Source: Epichloe hybrida
Lineage: Eukaryota; Ascomycota; Sordariomycetes; Hypocreales; Clavicipitaceae
Assembly: GCA_019022495.1 (NCBI GenBank)
Contig: JAFEKR010000011.1
Span: 1,550,001-1,614,000 of the forward strand
Direction: 5' to 3'
Length of the DNA stretch: 64,000 bases
The notes beneath the pieces are model-generated. The model was not told the DNA's origin and made no database searches. It saw only the letters and a program-made list of their open reading frames with translations. The first letter of the stretch is position 1, and every line of letters starts with the position of its first letter. Both the position numbers and the translations under genes were made by a program. Positions 60,439-64,000 of the stretch are shown here, piece after piece.

Positions 60439-61845
60439 CTGTTTATAATAACTTCCTCTACTATAGGGGGATAATTACTATCTATACTAATAATTAGTAA
60501 ACATAGCCTCTAGAGGGTCTTCTTATTAGTACTAAAGGTATTAGGAGGGCCTCTTATTTAATTCCGCAATAGTAATTACCTTATGGAGGTCTTTAGTAAG
60601 ACTTTTAAAGCCTAGAGAGTGTATGTATTTTACTATCTAATATTTAGGCACACTAGCTATAGTATTTAAGGCTTACTTATAAAGCTTAGTATTTACTATT
60701 TTAGTAAGGTATAGTTCTCTATAGATTTTCTTAAGGGTTAATAATATAATCTTAAGGTAATTAAGCTTACTTTTATTAGGGTTTTTCTTAATTATGTTCT
60801 TTAATATTATACTACTCTATTAGTAGTAATAGAATTACTAGTTGCTTTCTATCTTAAAGTATTAATAAATATAGGTAATTATCTCTTTATAGGAATAGTT
60901 ATTCCTAAAGAGGTAATTAAGGAAGTATTATTTAGTATTACCTATTAATATAATAGGGAAAGCCTTCTAATAATATATTCAAGGAAAGTTAATTCTATTA
61001 CACTTATTTTTAAAGAGTGTAATCTTTAGCGTTAAGAAGTTATATAGCTTCCTACTATAGTGGTTACTATTCTTATATATCTTCATAAGCTCTAAGATCT
61101 TCTTTGTAATTTAATCTTCAGAGGTGAATTGCTATAAAGGCATATTTTGTTATAAATAACAGTCCCCTAGTCGTTGTTAATAACAATCATTAGGATAAAG
61201 CTATTAGTTTAATAGCAATTATTATAGGGGCTCTTATAAAGGTTTATGTAGTCTTTAGGGTTAGGGAAGGTGGATTTCTAGGGTAAGTTATTAGGGCTAT
61301 TAATGTTAAGGCTCTAGGGGTTTAGAAGGTTATAGTCTCTCTTATAATCTCTCCTATAACTAAAGAGGTATTAAAGTTTAATGAAGCACTTCTTTAAGGG
61401 ATACTAGGATTAAATATCCTAGGCCTTACTTAACAAGAACGCTATAATCTTATAGAGAATTATGTAATTCTCTAATAACTTCCTTTATAGCCCTTTTAAA
61501 GGTATCTTTAGACTAGCCTTTAAAGTCTTCTTAAAATAATTCCTATAGGTTATTATCTCTCTAACCTTAATACTCACTAAGGTTAATAAATCTTATAATC
61601 TAGTTATTAAGCTCAAGCTACATAGTAGTCTTTAGATCTAGCTTAACGAATTCTTTCTAATTGCTAGAGAAGTTATAAGTAAGCTATTAAAGGCATAAGG
61701 GTAACTCATGCTCTTAGGGTCTTTTAGGGGTGATAGTTAGAGCCTTACTATTACTAGTAGCCTTTGCTCTTGTAGAAGGTCTAGATTCCTTTACTATCTT
61801 TAACTATAAAAGGAATGTTACTAATTTGTTATTTTTACTACTAAT
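60439..61845 (-). pseudogene. LTR-retrotransposon gag fragment, antisense
   Basis: Read on the minus strand, a degenerate frame contains RKLYNFLTLKITLFKN, KAFPIILIGNTK, and a long Lys-rich helix-like segment, features of fungal LTR-element gag proteins. The clearest part lies at about 60440-61030. No LTR or TSD was found. It adjoins the truncated copy C on the left and a hAT-like end on the right. The open frame at 61730-61981 runs across the junction and is not a gene. Confidence 0.55.
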
Positions 61846-61990
61846 CAGAGCATTGCAATACAATACAATACATCTAAAATTTTACAATACAATACAATAC
61901 ATGTATTATTTGTATTGTTTTGTATTTTTTTTTCTTTTTTTTAGTTTTAAGTTAAATTCCTTTATTATAAGGTATATATAGTTTATATAA
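61846..61990. mobile_element. End of a second hAT-like element
   Basis: CAGAGCATTGCAATACAATAC at 61846 resembles the end of the first hAT (CAGAGCAT plus short subterminal repeats), here with AATAC/GTATT repeats on both sides of a spacer. The element should run rightwards; its other end and TSD were not found in the window. Confidence 0.55.
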
Positions 61991-62170
61991 TAGCTTATAA
62001 TAGCTTATAATAGTTTATAATACCTTTTAATACCCTATACTAGCTTATACTAGCTTATACTAGCTTATAATAGCTTATAATAGCTTATAATAGCTTATAA
62101 TAGCTTATAATAGCTTATAATAGCTTATAATAGCTTATAATAGCTTATAATAGCTTATAATAGCTTATAA
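61991..62170. repeat. Minisatellite of 10-bp units
   Basis: Eighteen consecutive units of TAGCTTATAA and close variants. The first six vary (TAGTTTATAA, TACCTTTTAA, TACCCTATAC, TAGCTTATAC); the last eleven or so are identical, which suggests recent expansion by slippage or unequal exchange. Confidence 0.95.
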
Positions 62171-62850
62171 TAACTTATATATATTACTTATATTACTTAT
62201 ATAACTTAAAATATTATTAGTGTTAAAGTTTAATTAAAATTAAATAGTAAATAAATAACTTATATATAAATATATATATTATTTACGCTAGTTAGCTCTA
62301 TAGATAGCTATTACTAGTACTCCTACTACTAAGTTAAAAGGGAAAACCCTATACTAGGAAGAAAAACCCCCTTACGTCTATGTACAGGCCGGCGCTAGCC
62401 CTGTAATAGGTTTACGCCACTTAGTATGTTTCCTATTATAAGTGTTTATTACTAGCTTATACTAGCCTTATCCTATTAAAAAGAAAAAGAAAGGAAAAAT
62501 ATATAAAATAAGTATTTATAAGCCCCTTCTAGTCCTACTCTAGTATAATAACACACCTATTCTAAGTCTCTTTACTTTAGGCTAGGGTAGAGTAAATCCG
62601 GATTTATAGTATTAATTTACTTCTTATTTACTCTTACGCTTACTCTCCTATAGCCTTACTTTTTAGCTATCTCTAGCCTATTCCTACCTTATATATCTAG
62701 TAAAGTCTAAGCACCTAGTTTTATTTAATTAGCACTAGGGGAGGGTAGTTATAGCCCTAGACTAGGGTAGTCCTAGGTTAAGATTACTTATGTGTTATTA
62801 GATTTGTTAATTATGTTATGCTTTGTTTTTAAGCAAGTTATTTAAATTAT
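62171..62850. other. AT-rich region without a recognisable gene
   Basis: No conserved frame was seen. A short less mutated GGCCGGCGCTAGCC lies near 62388. CTAG-rich sequence suggests RIP-damaged transposon DNA of unknown type. Confidence 0.4.
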
Positions 62851-62882
62851 CCCCCCCCCCCCCCCTCTGTAGGTATAAAAGA
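62851..62882 (+). promoter_or_regulatory. Poly(C) run followed by a TATA box
   Basis: Fifteen C (62851-62865), then GGTATAAAAGAGAGCTC from about 62871, a strong TATA-box match, followed by CT-rich DNA. It may be the core promoter of the element whose degenerate frame begins near 63036. Confidence 0.45.
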
Positions 62883-63035
62883 GAGCTCTTCCCCCCTAGG
62901 GTCCTAGTCTTTTTCTTCTCTTTATATTAAACTTCCTATAGGTTTTTCTTTTCTTTCTAGCTATTTAAGGCTATCCTAGGCTAGGGTTAGGTTATTTACT
63001 AATATTTGCTATAGATTTAGAATAAATCTAGTATA

Positions 63036-63905
63036 ATAGCACTAGAAGCTATAAGTACTTTAGTATTACTACTTATCTAGCTCTAATTTACTTAGGAATC
63101 CTATAAGTATAAGGACTTCCTAAGGAAGTCTATAACTAAGAAGTAATATATATAGGTAATAGAAAAGGGTCTGTCTATAAGTTATATTTACCTCTATTCT
63201 AGGCCTAGTCTGCTACTAATTTACCTTAGCTTAGTGTACTAAGAGAAGTCTAATATATATCCTATAAGTCTTATTTAATTTAGGACCTTAGGTATTAGTA
63301 CTATCTTATTATTAGTAGGTTAGCCCTGCTCTAGCTTAGTAATAGGGCTAACTTGCTAGATAGGGGCGGCTACTAATATATGTTTTAACTATTAGGTTTA
63401 GAACTATTAATGCTACTAGGTAATAATTACCTTTATTCTAGCTTAGTTCTATATCTAATTTACTATGTAGCTAAATATATCTAGTAACTAAAATAAGCAC
63501 TAGTGGTTAGTTAAGACCTAGGCTTCTATAGCTAATAGGGGTAAGGTAAGTTTACTCTAGCCTAGTAGTAGGTTTATTCTAGCTCTAATATTCTCCTTAA
63601 TAGACTTTAGAAGGCTTTTAGGACTAGGTTAAGAAGCTTTATGCTAGTAATTAGGCAAAGAAGAAATAAAGCGCCTTAGTAGTAGGCCTAGACTAGGCTA
63701 GTTTCTCTAAGGAATAGTATACTAAGCTTATCTTTTAGCTTATATACCTTAATATATATATAGCAAAGATAAACTATCTCTTACTTACTATTATCCTTAT
63801 AAAGAGTTATAACTAGGTAGCTATAGGTATAATTCCTATTCTAGAGGAGGAATAAGGTAGTGGCTTAATTTTAGTTTAGAGTAAGGGTAGTAGTAGGCTA
63901 GTAGG
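63036..63905 (+). pseudogene. Degenerate reading frame of unknown transposon origin
   Basis: From ATA GCA CTA at 63036 (possibly a mutated ATG), one + frame gives long readable blocks (ALEAISTL, ESYKYKDFLRKS, YIQVIEKG) broken by TAG/TAA at positions consistent with CAG/CAA/TGG changes. I do not recognise the family; a gag-like protein is possible. Confidence 0.35.
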
Positions 63906-63915
63906 ACTTATAATG

Positions 63916-64000
63916 TGTGGCTAGGAATATGACCCCTAGAGACCTCTCTCACAAGACCTCTAGCCCCTTGGACCTCGGATCTATCGGATCCCTCGAGACC
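63916..64000 (+). repeat. End of another LARD LTR, running off the window
   Basis: TGTGGCTAGGAATATGACCC at 63916 is the reverse complement of the LARD LTR end (8316 or 33567), and the next 65 bases match it with the two-unit form of the 42-bp repeat. It is in the opposite orientation to the copy at 7797-33568 and little mutated. Confidence 0.85.

Noticed and set aside
61730..61981. Small membrane-protein-like frame with a hydrophobic start
   Set aside because: It crosses the junction between the gag fragment and the hAT-like end, and its second half is low-complexity AT-rich repeat.

Overview
This window looks like chromosomal DNA of a filamentous ascomycete (Pezizomycotina). The two complete genes have short GT..AG introns of 64-94 bases and fungal protein families. 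Almost everything to their right is transposon DNA full of C-to-T and G-to-A changes, mostly CpA to TpA. This turns CAA, CAG and TGG codons into stops, as repeat-induced point mutation (RIP) does. I cannot name the species.

Layout. Positions 1-4470 are ordinary gene space of balanced base composition: the 3' end of an unidentified nuclear-looking protein (2-328, +), an LSM8 gene (1870-2329, +, three exons) and a nucleoside hydrolase gene (2660-4228, -, four exons). From about 4470 the composition becomes AT-rich and only mobile elements remain. First comes a RIP-killed Tc1/mariner-like transposon (4601-7163) whose transposase is interrupted by a less mutated block containing a MITE-like unit (5757-6158).

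Positions 7238-60438 form a nest of insertions that can be taken apart with target-site duplications (TSDs). The outermost element is a Ty1/copia retrotransposon (family 1, copy C). A hAT-type DNA element (7361-55173) sits in its 5' LTR with a perfect 8-bp TSD; removing it restores an 824-bp LTR. Inside the hAT lie three LTR elements: a non-coding LARD-like element (about 7797-33568), copia family 4 (33693-39926) and a Ty3/gypsy chromovirus (copy B, 40067-54253). The LARD contains a second chromovirus (copy A, 8922-31593). Copy A holds two family-1 copia elements (copy 1, 9832-16964; copy 2, 24318-31443) and a 591-bp TRIM-like element (22121-22711). Chromovirus B holds a different copia (family 3, 44736-51099). 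Copia family 4 holds a family-1 solo LTR (34218-35039). The internal part of copy C carries another solo LTR (56019-56842) and a 128-bp SINE-like insertion (57720-57847). The nest is five levels deep.

Right of the nest (60439-64000) are an antisense gag fragment, the end of a second hAT-like element at 61846, an 18-unit 10-bp minisatellite, a poly(C)/TATA block, a degenerate reading frame of unknown origin, and the end of another copy of the LARD LTR running off the window.

No element has an intact coding region. Copia copy 1 keeps the longest open stretches. The small insertions (TRIM, SINE, MITE) are visibly less mutated than their hosts. No rRNA, credible tRNA gene, CRISPR array or biosynthetic cluster was seen.
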